A program made the translations under genes and the position numbers. Below are positions 1-5,507 of a stretch of DNA of 6,047 bases, one piece after another. The stretch comes from an uncultured Collinsella sp. (GTDB lineage: Bacteria; Actinomycetota; Coriobacteriia; Coriobacteriales; Coriobacteriaceae). The stretch lies in the NCBI GenBank assembly GCA_900556515.1, contig USPH01000091.1, positions 1-6,047 of the forward strand, written 5' to 3'. How positions within the stretch are numbered: position 1 is the stretch's first letter; each line of letters opens with the position of its first letter. The notes beneath the pieces are model-generated. The model was not told the origin of the DNA and made no database searches. It saw nothing but the letters and a program-made list of their open reading frames with translations.

Positions 1-47
1 CTACACTTCTAGCTTCGTCGGCAGCGTCAGATGTGTATAAGAGACAG
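1..47 (+). other. Illumina Nextera P5-side adapter remnant (sequencing artefact)
   Basis: These bases are library adapter, not genome. Positions 1-6 (CTACAC) are the end of the P5 primer and 7-14 (TTCTAGCT) sit exactly where the 8-nt i5 index belongs; I recall that octamer as Nextera XT index S515. Positions 15-28 are TCGTCGGCAGCGTC, the Nextera read-1 adapter, and 29-47 are AGATGTGTATAAGAGACAG, the 19-bp Tn5 mosaic end. The order P5 tail, index, read-1 adapter, mosaic end is complete and gapless, so this is an untrimmed adapter at a contig end. Genomic sequence probably begins at 48. The mosaic end should not be read as a native IS50/Tn5 element. Confidence 0.97.
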
Positions 48-90
48 GTGTAGACCAGATACGGCGTTGTTAAACGCTGCGTTGTCGAAT

Positions 91-150
91 GGAAACGGTG
101 CCGCAATCTTGGAAACGGCGCGGCAACGGGCGCGAAACGAACGGGAAACG
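91..150. repeat. Cluster of four GAAACG motifs in non-coding DNA
   Basis: The 138 bp between the adapter and the stop codon of the leftward membrane-protein gene hold no convincing gene, RNA or terminator. They do contain GAAACG at 92, 112, 134 and 145, the first two within identical GGAAACGG octamers exactly 20 bp apart. The spacings (20, 22, 11) are near multiples of one helical turn, so all copies would face the same side of the DNA. This could be a protein-binding cluster, or decay of a short tandem repeat in GC-rich DNA. No function is claimed. The left border is lost at the contig end. Confidence 0.4.
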
Positions 151-185
151 TGCGAACGAGAAGGGCGCGCTTGGCCCCGCTCTGG

Positions 186-1205
186 CTAGCGCCGGAACAG
201 CTCGCGGGCTCGGTCGCGGAGGTCGGTAGCTCGGATGACGCCCTCGTAGCGATTGATGCGCAGACGCGGGAAGGCGTTAAAGAAGCGTAGGTCGCGGCGG
301 CTGAGTGACACGCTCGGCACCGGACGGCTTATGCGCTTGCCGGCAAGGCGACGACTGAGCGACGGACGCGGCATGCTCGGCGCGGCATCGGCCACGCGGC
401 GGGCAGCGAGCGCCAGGCCGCGAGCACCATCCGAGATAAACGTCGGCATCGAAGCCTTCTCACGCAGGGCATCAAGCGCGGCATCGCCCAGCCCTGCCAG
501 CCACGCGTTGACGGCACGGCTGCGGATATGCGTCTGCGCCACCGAGTCAATTGCCGAATCGGGAATGCGCTCGAGCATGGAATCCGAGGCGTCGGCGAGC
601 GATTCGTTGATGCGGTCGGCAAGGTCGGCGCGCACGCGCTCAAGCTGGTCGGACAGACGGCGCCAGCTCGCCAGCGAGCACAACGCGTCCACGGCCATCG
701 CAACGGCAACGGCAAAGGCCGCCAGTCGCACGATCAGCACCGGCAGATGCCCAAGCAACCCCAGCAGCGCTGGCTCAACCAAGCGACAAATGCACAGCGC
801 ACCCAGGCCAAACGCGCAGGCCCAGTACAGGCAAATGCGTCCATGCAGGTTAAACGGCAAGTGAGAATAGCCCCAAAACCGCGCGCCGGTCGTTTTTTCG
901 AGCAGCACGCCCACGCTGTATTCGATCACGCTGCACACGAGTGCCGCGGCGACAAACTGGCTCGAGGCATCCGGGATGCCGCGAAGCAGCAGCCAACAGG
1001 CAATGCCGCCCGCGCCGTAGATGGGGCAGCACGGTCCCAGCAAAAAGCCGCTGTTGGCAAAGCGCCCGTGGTTGAGCATGGCGCAAACCGTCGACTCCCA
1101 CGCCCAGCCGCAAAATCCGTAGAAGGCAAACGAGAGTACCAGCGCCGAAAGCGGGCAGGCGGCAAGTGTCGCGCCGTCAAATGCCATGTCGATCGCGGTT
1201 CCCAC
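186..1205 (-). CDS. CmpB-type putative ABC transporter permease (PF06541 family membrane protein)
   Basis: A 339-residue polytopic membrane protein of the family annotated 'putative ABC transporter permease' (ABC_trans_CmpB); the transport role is a family label, not a demonstrated function. Recognisable motifs are GWAWE (33-37), the glycine/proline-rich FLLGPCCPIYGAGG (54-67), and an EYSVGVLLE...GARFWGYSHLPFNLHGRICL block (95-126). The family usually has Asp in the WDYS position; here it is Gly112. Hydrophobic segments lie roughly at 20-37, 53-74, 82-103, 125-142 and 148-176. After these comes a soluble, Arg-rich C-terminal half (about 180-339), with a helical, coiled-coil-like start (183-215). 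The start is GTG at 1205: AGGAGAGG (minus strand, 1213-1220) lies 7 nt upstream. An in-frame ATG at 1187 lacks such a site. The gene begins 3 bp after the HD-domain gene ends, so the two are surely co-transcribed. No ATP-binding partner is visible in the window. Stop is TAG at 186-188. Confidence 0.85.
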   Translation of the reverse strand: MGTAIDMAFDGATLAACPLSALVLSFAFYGFCGWAWESTVCAMLNHGRFANSGFLLGPCCPIYGAGGIACWLLLRGIPDASSQFVAAALVCSVIEYSVGVLLEKTTGARFWGYSHLPFNLHGRICLYWACAFGLGALCICRLVEPALLGLLGHLPVLIVRLAAFAVAVAMAVDALCSLASWRRLSDQLERVRADLADRINESLADASDSMLERIPDSAIDSVAQTHIRSRAVNAWLAGLGDAALDALREKASMPTFISDGARGLALAARRVADAAPSMPRPSLSRRLAGKRISRPVPSVSLSRRDLRFFNAFPRLRINRYEGVIRATDLRDRARELFRR

Positions 1206-1208
1206 CGT

Positions 1209-1742
1209 CTACCCTCTCCTCTTCTCGCTCGAGCCTTCGTTCAAATCATCTGTGCAGCCCCTGCGCGGCAGACGGCCGGCAACTGTCTCGCACAGCGCGC
1301 ACCACTTATCCGCCATACACACAATCCAGGCCTCACGACACGTCGGCGGAACCGGTACCAGCGGAAACATATGACGCGTGATAATATTCCGCTCGCGAGG
1401 CGTTAGCTCAAAATCTTCCTCGGCACGCGCCAGGGCAAAAAACGGATGCCGAAACCCATGCAGCCGATGGCTTGGGTCGGGGTCATGCCAATCGTAGAGA
1501 AAGTAATCGTGCAGCAAGGCCCCACGCAGCAGCGAGGCACGATCGACCGAAACGCCAACACGGTCCAAGCGCTCGGCAAAGGACAGGCTCGCCCGTGCCA
1601 CCGAGGTCACATGCGCGTACACCGTCACATCGCCGTGCTGGATAAACTCCCGCGTCAGGTCCAAACGCCCCGCTTGGGCCAGCTGGCGGGCGGCACGGTC
1701 AACTTCGCGCGCGATTCTCTCGGCACGAGCGGTTTCTGACAT
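1209..1742 (-). CDS. HD-domain protein (putative metal-dependent phosphohydrolase)
   Basis: A 177-residue soluble protein built around an HD domain. Candidate metal ligands are in the expected order: His44 (VYAHVTSVA), the His78-Asp79 doublet (GALLHDYFLYDW), His99 (GFRHPFFAL), His124 (ITRHMFP) and Asp145 (MADKWCAL). HD proteins hydrolyse phosphate esters of nucleotides or similar substrates, but the substrate of this compact subgroup is not known to me. The start is ATG at 1742, because AAGGAGG (minus strand, 1747-1753) sits 4 nt upstream; the reading frame stays open to 1787 but that extension lacks comparable support. It is the first gene of a leftward operon and ends 3 bp before the CmpB-type membrane protein, which suggests a shared role. 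The C-terminal 20 residues are charged and look disordered. Confidence 0.85.
   Translation of the reverse strand: MSETARAERIAREVDRAARQLAQAGRLDLTREFIQHGDVTVYAHVTSVARASLSFAERLDRVGVSVDRASLLRGALLHDYFLYDWHDPDPSHRLHGFRHPFFALARAEEDFELTPRERNIITRHMFPLVPVPPTCREAWIVCMADKWCALCETVAGRLPRRGCTDDLNEGSSEKRRG
1213..1220 (-). promoter_or_regulatory. Ribosome binding site that decides the GTG start of the CmpB-type gene
   Basis: AGGAGAGG on the minus strand lies inside the final codons of the upstream HD-domain gene, 7 nt before GTG at 1205. The upstream stop codon (1209-1211) falls between this site and the start, so ribosomes ending one gene finish on top of the next initiation site. That arrangement favours translational coupling and argues for the GTG over the ATG 18 nt further in. 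Confidence 0.75.
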
Positions 1743-1746
1743 GTGG

Positions 1747-1753
1747 CCTCCTT
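1747..1753 (-). promoter_or_regulatory. Ribosome binding site of the HD-domain gene
   Basis: AAGGAGG on the minus strand, 4 nt before ATG at 1742, is a near-perfect Shine-Dalgarno sequence. It shows that the 15 extra codons open upstream to 1787 are not translated. I could not place a confident -35/-10 pair for this operon further upstream. Confidence 0.75.
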
Positions 1754-1831
1754 CCAGCGGCTCACGGCGGCGAGCTATTGCCGGCACACTATCAATAAAA
1801 TCATCATGGAACCTACCAGTATGGCATCGGA

Positions 1832-1843
1832 CAAAACGTTTTG
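1832..1843. promoter_or_regulatory. Perfect 12-bp palindrome in divergent intergenic region (candidate operator)
   Basis: CAAAACGTTTTG is a perfect palindrome, and the outer bases GG (1829-1830) and CC (1845-1846) also match after one mismatched pair. It lies about 90 bp upstream of the HD-gene start and 128 bp upstream of the DXS-family start, where an operator for either divergent promoter would be expected. I do not recognise the regulator. The rest of the region (1754-1918) shows no clear promoter or RNA structure. Confidence 0.35.
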
Positions 1844-1918
1844 CCCCACCAGTTGTCGAATTACCGCGCCGCCGTCACATATCAAACGTCAAAATGTGCG
1901 AGACTGTCTTGTGCAATT

Positions 1919-1941
1919 GTGCCGGCCGAGGGAGTGCCGGC
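1919..1941 (+). repeat. GTGCCGGC direct repeat / GC hairpin in the leader of the DXS-family gene
   Basis: GTGCCGGC occurs at 1919-1926 and 1934-1941. Because GCCGGC is itself a palindrome, the two copies can pair into a 6-bp all-GC stem (1921-1926 with 1936-1941) around the 9-nt loop CGAGGGAGT. It ends 13 nt before the GGAG of the ribosome binding site at 1955-1958. It might slow or modulate translation initiation, or be chance in GC-rich DNA. Confidence 0.35.
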
Positions 1942-1970
1942 GCTCGATTCGCATGGAGTAACCAACAACG

Positions 1971-3752
1971 ATGCTGCTTACGCAAACGACAACGCCCGAG
2001 GACGTCAAGGCTCTCGATCGCGCCGAGCTTCCGCTGCTCTGCGGCGAGATTCGCCACGCCATCCTCGAAAGCTCCGCCGCCGTCGGCGGACACGTTGCCC
2101 CCAACCTGGGCGTCGTTGAGCTCACGGTCGCGCTCCATCGCGTGTTCAACTCCCCCACCGACAAGATCGTCTTTGACGTGTCGCACCAGACCTACGCCCA
2201 CAAGGCGCTGACCGGGCGCGCATATACCTATATCGATCCGAATCGTTTTGGCGAGGCCTCCGGCTTTGCCAACCCCGACGAGTCCGAGCACGACCTGTTT
2301 GCCATGGGCCACACTTCTACGTCCGTGAGCCTAGGCTGTGGCTTGGCGCATGCTCGCGACCTAGCGGGCGATGCGTACAACGTCATTACCGTTATTGGCG
2401 ACGGCTCGCTTTCGGGCGGGTTGGCGTTTGAGGGTCTCGACAATGCCGCCGATCTCGACAGCAACCTGATCATCATCGTCAACGATAACGACCAGTCAAT
2501 TGCCGAGAACCACGGCGGCCTCTACCGCAATCTCGCCGAGCTGCGCGCCACAAACGGCACGGCCGAGCGCAACGTTTTCCGTGCGCTGGGACTCGACTAC
2601 CGCTATCTGGACGCCGGCAACGACGTGTTGGCCCTGGTCGACACGCTGCAAGAGCTGCGCGACATCGACCACCCCATCGTGCTGCACATCTCGACCGCCA
2701 AGGGCAAGGGCTTTGAGCCGGCCCAAAGCGATCCCGAGCGCTGGCATCACGTTGGCCCCTTCGATATGGCGACCGGCCGCAAGCTCTGCCCGGGCCACCC
2801 GAGCGAGCCCGCGCCGCGTACGTACGCCGATATTACGGGCGAGGCGCTGAGCGCCGCCATCGAGCGCGATCCACAGGTCGTGGGCATCACGGCCGCCACG
2901 CCCTACATCATGGGCTTTACGCCCGAGCTCCGCGCTGCCGCCGGCAAGCAATTTGTCGACGTGGGCATTGCCGAGGAGCACGCCGTCACCTTCGCCACCG
3001 CGCTCGCCCGCTCGGGCGCCAAGCCGGTCTTTGGTGTGTACGGCACGTTTTTGCAGCGCGCCTATGACGAGCTGTGGCACGATTTGTGCCTCAACGACGC
3101 CCCGGCGACCATCCTGGTATTTGGCGCGTCGATCTTTGGCACCACGTCCGAGACGCACCTTTCGTTCTTCGATATTTCCATGCTGGGCGGTCTTCCCAAC
3201 ATGCACTACTTGGCGCCGGCCTGCATGGAGGAATATCTGTCCATGCTGAGCTGGTCGCTCGACCACCGCGAGCATCCCGTGGCGATTCGTGTACCGGGCA
3301 TCGGCCTGGTGAGCCGTCCCGACCTTGCGCCTGCCGAAGACACCGACTACAGCGCCGTTCGCTACAACGTGGTGCGCCAGGGTCGCGACGTAGCAGTGCT
3401 CGCGCTCGGCGATTTCTTTGAGCTGGGCGAGCGCGTGGCAAACCGTCTGACCGCCGAGTACGGCATCGAGGCCACGCTCGTCAACCCGCGCTTTGCAACC
3501 GAGCTCGACCGCGAGTTCCTCGACAGTCTTGCCGCCGAGCATCGCGTTGTCGTCACCCTCGAGGACGGCATCTTGGACGGCGGCTGGGGCGAGCGCGTGG
3601 CGTGTTACCTGGCCTGCACGCCCGTGCGCACGCGCACCTTTGGCATCGCCAAGGGCTTTCCCGACCGCTACGACCCCAATGAACTGCTCGCGCAGAACGG
3701 CATGACGGTCGAGAACATGGCTGCAGAGGCCGTAAGGCTACTAAACGAGTAG
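1971..3752 (+). CDS. dxs: 1-deoxy-D-xylulose-5-phosphate synthase family protein, short variant lacking substrate-phosphate arginines
   Basis: A 593-residue transketolase-like, thiamine-diphosphate-dependent enzyme. Canonical DXS condenses pyruvate with glyceraldehyde 3-phosphate to make DXP for isoprenoids, thiamine and pyridoxal phosphate. Compared from memory with E. coli DXS (about 620 aa), this protein keeps His41 (E. coli H49), His114 (H121), the ThDP-magnesium motif GDG 143-145 to NDN 171-173, His259 (H299), Glu335 (E370, cofactor activation), Arg363 (R398) and His396 (H431). It lacks R420 (Gly385), D427 (Thr392) and R478 (Gly443); in my recalled alignment 335-443 matches without gaps, so these are real substitutions. 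About 32 residues are missing after the ThDP motif (near residue 190). Start ATG 1971 has GGAG at 1955-1958, 12 nt upstream, a long spacing. It is monocistronic, with a terminator directly behind. The family is certain; DXS activity is not. It may be a paralogue beside a canonical dxs elsewhere, or use another aldehyde. Confidence 0.85.
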   Translation: MLLTQTTTPEDVKALDRAELPLLCGEIRHAILESSAAVGGHVAPNLGVVELTVALHRVFNSPTDKIVFDVSHQTYAHKALTGRAYTYIDPNRFGEASGFANPDESEHDLFAMGHTSTSVSLGCGLAHARDLAGDAYNVITVIGDGSLSGGLAFEGLDNAADLDSNLIIIVNDNDQSIAENHGGLYRNLAELRATNGTAERNVFRALGLDYRYLDAGNDVLALVDTLQELRDIDHPIVLHISTAKGKGFEPAQSDPERWHHVGPFDMATGRKLCPGHPSEPAPRTYADITGEALSAAIERDPQVVGITAATPYIMGFTPELRAAAGKQFVDVGIAEEHAVTFATALARSGAKPVFGVYGTFLQRAYDELWHDLCLNDAPATILVFGASIFGTTSETHLSFFDISMLGGLPNMHYLAPACMEEYLSMLSWSLDHREHPVAIRVPGIGLVSRPDLAPAEDTDYSAVRYNVVRQGRDVAVLALGDFFELGERVANRLTAEYGIEATLVNPRFATELDREFLDSLAAEHRVVVTLEDGILDGGWGERVACYLACTPVRTRTFGIAKGFPDRYDPNELLAQNGMTVENMAAEAVRLLNE

Positions 3753-3796
3753 AAAAACCTCCGCAACGGCAAACGCCCTTGCGGAGGTTTTTATTT
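3753..3796 (+). terminator. Intrinsic terminator of the DXS-family gene
   Basis: The stem begins on the base after the stop codon. AAAAACCTCCGCAA (3753-3766) pairs perfectly with TTGCGGAGGTTTTT (3779-3792), and ATTTT follows. The 12-nt loop can add a small GGC/GCC stem (3768-3770 with 3775-3777). The A-tract on the left arm means it may also stop leftward transcripts coming from the convergent alcohol dehydrogenase gene. Confidence 0.93.
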
Positions 3797-3810
3797 TCGC
3801 GACGCAACTA

Positions 3811-4026
3811 TCTTGATCTGTAACACCTAGAGACCAAATTAACGTCCAGATGTTACAGATCGAGACGAACCGTTTAAGCCCCTGATGTTTATCTCAATCT
3901 GTAACAATTAGGGGCCAAATCCTCGTCCAACTGTTACAGATCGAGACATTCGAATTCCCCTGAAGAGAAAATCTCAATCTGTAACAGTTACTCAACATAA
4001 ACGGCTGCAGATGTTACAGATCGAGA
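3811..4026. repeat. Array of six alternating 15-bp arms at 40-bp pitch (three inverted-repeat units)
   Basis: Three 55-bp units lie at 3811-3865, 3892-3946 and 3972-4026. Each has a left arm close to TCTCAATCTGTAACA, a 25-bp centre, and an invariant right arm TGTTACAGATCGAGA; the arms are inverted copies with one difference (T or A against the expected G). Arm starts are 3811, 3851, 3892, 3932, 3972 and 4012, a pitch of 40, 41, 40, 40, 40. The centres of units 1 and 2 match at 16 of 25 positions (CCAAAT and CGTCCA shared) and both inter-unit spacers contain CCCCTGA, so the array is also a tandem 80-bp repeat. It fills the gap between two convergent genes and ends 8 bp past the alcohol dehydrogenase stop. 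Read leftward, the last hairpin is followed by TTTTCTCTT and could act as that gene's terminator. It resembles alternating REP/BIME-type intergenic repeats; a binding-site array is the alternative. No transposase is present. Confidence 0.9.
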
Positions 4027-4034
4027 TAATACGG

Positions 4035-5237
4035 CTAGCGGTAGCTTCGCTTGAAGATCTCGACGACATCGGGCTCGGTCAGGGCGACGGGATCGTGGCC
4101 GAACAGAGCGCCGTTGGTCGTTAGGGCATTGTGCGCGATGGCGGGCAGCTCGTCGGCGGTAATCCCCCATTCGCTCATGGCAAGATCGGCAACATGGCAG
4201 GCTTTCATCAAGCGGGTAAGCTCAATTACAAAATCGTGCGGATCATCCGCGGCAACATTGCCCATCAGGCGTGCCATGTCGATATAGCGCTCGGGCGCGG
4301 CACCGTGATCGATCATCCACGTGTGGTAGGCACGCGCGATCATGATGAGGCCGGCGCCGTGCGGCAGGCCGTGATGATGTGCACTCATGCCATGCTCAAG
4401 GCCATGGCATCCCGCGCAGCCCGAGCACACCATGGCATAGCCGCCGAGCGTGTTGGCAAAAGCGAGCTCGGCACGCGCATCCAGGTCGTCGCCGCTGTTC
4501 ACGCACGCAGCCAGCGAAGCCGCGGCGCGTCGAATACCCTCGCGGCAAACCATGTCGCCCATGGGCGTATTGGTATTGGCGATATAGCACTCGACGTTGT
4601 GGAACAGGGCGTCGAATCCCTGATAAGCCGTCAAGCGCGCCGGAACGCTCACCATCAGCTCGGGGTCGACGACCGAGAGCACCGGGAACAGACGCGGGTC
4701 GCCCAAGCGGAGCTTCTCGTCGTTCTCCTCGCAGGAGATTACGCCGCCCGCATCGGCCTCGGAGCCGGTGCCGGCCGTGGTGGTCACGCACACCAGCGGC
4801 AGCGGATCGTTGGGGATGGGCAGCCCAAGCGCGGTGCCGCCGTTCACAAAGTCCCAAATGTCACCGGGGCACTCGTTGCCCTCGGCATCCGCGTGCGGGT
4901 TTGCCGCCACCGCGCAGATGCCCTTGCTGCCGTCCATGACCGAGCCGCCGCCGAGTGCCAGCACAAAGTCGCAGCCATGGGTGCACGCCATCCAGCCACC
5001 TGCGTTGACGGTTTCGCGCAGCGGGTTGGGCTCAATGCGGTCGAACAGCTCGTGTGCCACGCCGGCGCGGTCGAGCTCGGCCTCCACGCGCTCCAGATAG
5101 CCAAAGCGCTTGACCGAGTTACCGCCGGTCGTGACGATGAGCGCCTTGGTGCCGGGGAGTTTCTGTGCACCCAGCTCGCTCAGCTTGCCCGCGCCAAACA
5201 GCACCCTGGTCGGTGCGAAGAATGTATAGCCGTTCAT
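4035..5237 (-). CDS. Iron-containing alcohol dehydrogenase (group III)
   Basis: A 400-residue cytosolic oxidoreductase, full length for the family, interconverting alcohols and aldehydes with NAD(P)H. The N-terminal dinucleotide-binding domain carries GGGSVMDGSKG (96-106) and TTAGTGSE (153-160). The C-terminal helical domain supplies the expected metal ligands Asp209 and His213 (GFDALFH), His278 and His293 (CHGLEHG...LPHG), with His282 in the catalytic position known from FucO. A run of three histidines (287-289) sits between the last ligands. Several cysteines (271, 274, 277) lie just before His278; their role is unclear. It resembles the butanol-dehydrogenase-like branch more than FucO, but the substrate cannot be read from sequence. 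ATG at 5237 is supported by GAGGAG 8 nt upstream. It is monocistronic, convergent with the DXS-family gene and divergent from the binding-protein gene. In a fermenting anaerobe a role in reducing aldehydes to regenerate NAD(P)+ is plausible, by inference. Confidence 0.93.
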   Translation of the reverse strand: MNGYTFFAPTRVLFGAGKLSELGAQKLPGTKALIVTTGGNSVKRFGYLERVEAELDRAGVAHELFDRIEPNPLRETVNAGGWMACTHGCDFVLALGGGSVMDGSKGICAVAANPHADAEGNECPGDIWDFVNGGTALGLPIPNDPLPLVCVTTTAGTGSEADAGGVISCEENDEKLRLGDPRLFPVLSVVDPELMVSVPARLTAYQGFDALFHNVECYIANTNTPMGDMVCREGIRRAAASLAACVNSGDDLDARAELAFANTLGGYAMVCSGCAGCHGLEHGMSAHHHGLPHGAGLIMIARAYHTWMIDHGAAPERYIDMARLMGNVAADDPHDFVIELTRLMKACHVADLAMSEWGITADELPAIAHNALTTNGALFGHDPVALTEPDVVEIFKRSYR

Positions 5238-5243
5238 GCAACG

Positions 5244-5285
5244 ATCTCCTCACGTATATATATGTGTCGCGTTGCCGCCATTATA
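5244..5285 (-). promoter_or_regulatory. Promoter -10, near-palindrome and ribosome binding site of the alcohol dehydrogenase gene
   Basis: On the minus strand a perfect TATAAT (5280-5285) lies 43 bp before the ATG; the -35 region 17 bp further up (GAGCGG) is poor, so activation may be needed. Between the -10 and the start is CACGTATATATATGTG (5251-5266), a 16-bp palindrome with one mismatched pair, which would cover the first transcribed bases: a candidate operator. It runs straight into GTGAGGAGAT (5244-5253), the ribosome binding site, 8 nt from ATG 5237. Confidence 0.5.
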
Positions 5286-5359
5286 GCGACCGCTGCGAGC
5301 GCCCGCTCCCGCCGCAAGGCGTCGCTTCAACAGCGATAATCGACGTTTCCCCAGATAAA

Positions 5360-5394
5360 ACCTACCAAAATAAACCTGTCCCTTTTTGGTAGGT
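5360..5394. repeat. Isolated 11-bp-stem palindromic element (REP-like or insulator hairpin)
   Basis: ACCTACCAAAA (5360-5370) pairs perfectly with TTTTGGTAGGT (5384-5394) around the 13-nt loop TAAACCTGTCCCT. It lies between two divergent promoters. In the leftward direction the stem is followed by TTTTATCT, so it could stop transcripts heading toward the alcohol dehydrogenase promoter. In the rightward direction no T-run follows. I have an unverified impression that similar ACCTGTCCC/TTTTGGTAGG elements recur between genes in Coriobacteriia, which would make it a dispersed palindromic repeat. Confidence 0.5.
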
Positions 5395-5436
5395 AGAATA
5401 ACCCATAAGGTTAGTATGTTTCTAAGTTATTTCATG

Positions 5437-5466
5437 TTGACCCTTTTGAGCGGGATAGGGTATAAC
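5437..5466 (+). promoter_or_regulatory. Sigma-70-type promoter of the substrate-binding protein gene
   Basis: TTGACC (5437-5442) and TATAAC (5461-5466) each match the consensus in five of six positions and are 18 bp apart. Transcription would start near 5473, giving a leader of about 35 nt. The good match, with the gene's highly biased codon use, points to strong expression. Confidence 0.7.
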
Positions 5467-5490
5467 TCTACTCAACCGCTAGGATTTTTT

Positions 5491-5505
5491 GAGAAAGGTG
5501 TTCTC
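5491..5505 (+). promoter_or_regulatory. Ribosome binding site displayed in a small hairpin loop
   Basis: GAGAA (5491-5495) can pair with TTCTC (5501-5505), leaving AGGTG as a 5-nt loop. The Shine-Dalgarno sequence AAAGGTG (5494-5500) is therefore mostly in that loop, 7 nt before ATG 5508. The stem is weak (5 bp) and could open easily; loop presentation would leave the site accessible. This fixes the start codon; any regulatory role is speculation. Confidence 0.5.
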
Positions 5506-5507
5506 CT

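Noticed and set aside
29..47. Tn5/IS50 mosaic end suggesting a native transposon
   Set aside because: It is preceded without a gap by the Nextera read-1 adapter, an index and the P5 tail, so it is library adapter sequence.
528..1406. 292-codon open frame on the plus strand across the HD/CmpB operon
   Set aside because: It runs antisense over two recognisable genes and their junction, and its composition (Arg, Ala, Gln-rich) is typical of a shadow frame.
1743..1787. 15-codon N-terminal extension of the HD-domain protein
   Set aside because: The strong AAGGAGG ribosome binding site falls inside this stretch, directly before ATG 1742.
1853..1883. Promoter TTGTCG...CATATC for the DXS-family gene
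   Set aside because: The -10 matches only three of six bases and no better pair was found, so it is not called.
2496..3542. 348-codon open frame on the minus strand inside the DXS-family gene
   Set aside because: It is wholly contained in a gene with clear family motifs on the other strand, and its translation is unrecognisable and low in complexity.
3811..4026. CRISPR array
   Set aside because: The repeats are only 15 bp, alternate in orientation, and their centres are partly similar to each other; no cas genes are in view.
3811..4026. Chromosomal parS or DnaA-box cluster
   Set aside because: The arms do not resemble the ParB site TGTTTCACGTGAAACA or the DnaA box TTATCCACA.
4131..5339. 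402-codon open frame on the plus strand opposite the alcohol dehydrogenase gene
   Set aside because: The minus-strand protein has all family motifs and metal ligands. The antisense translation shows no recognisable domain and is a by-product of GC-rich codon use.
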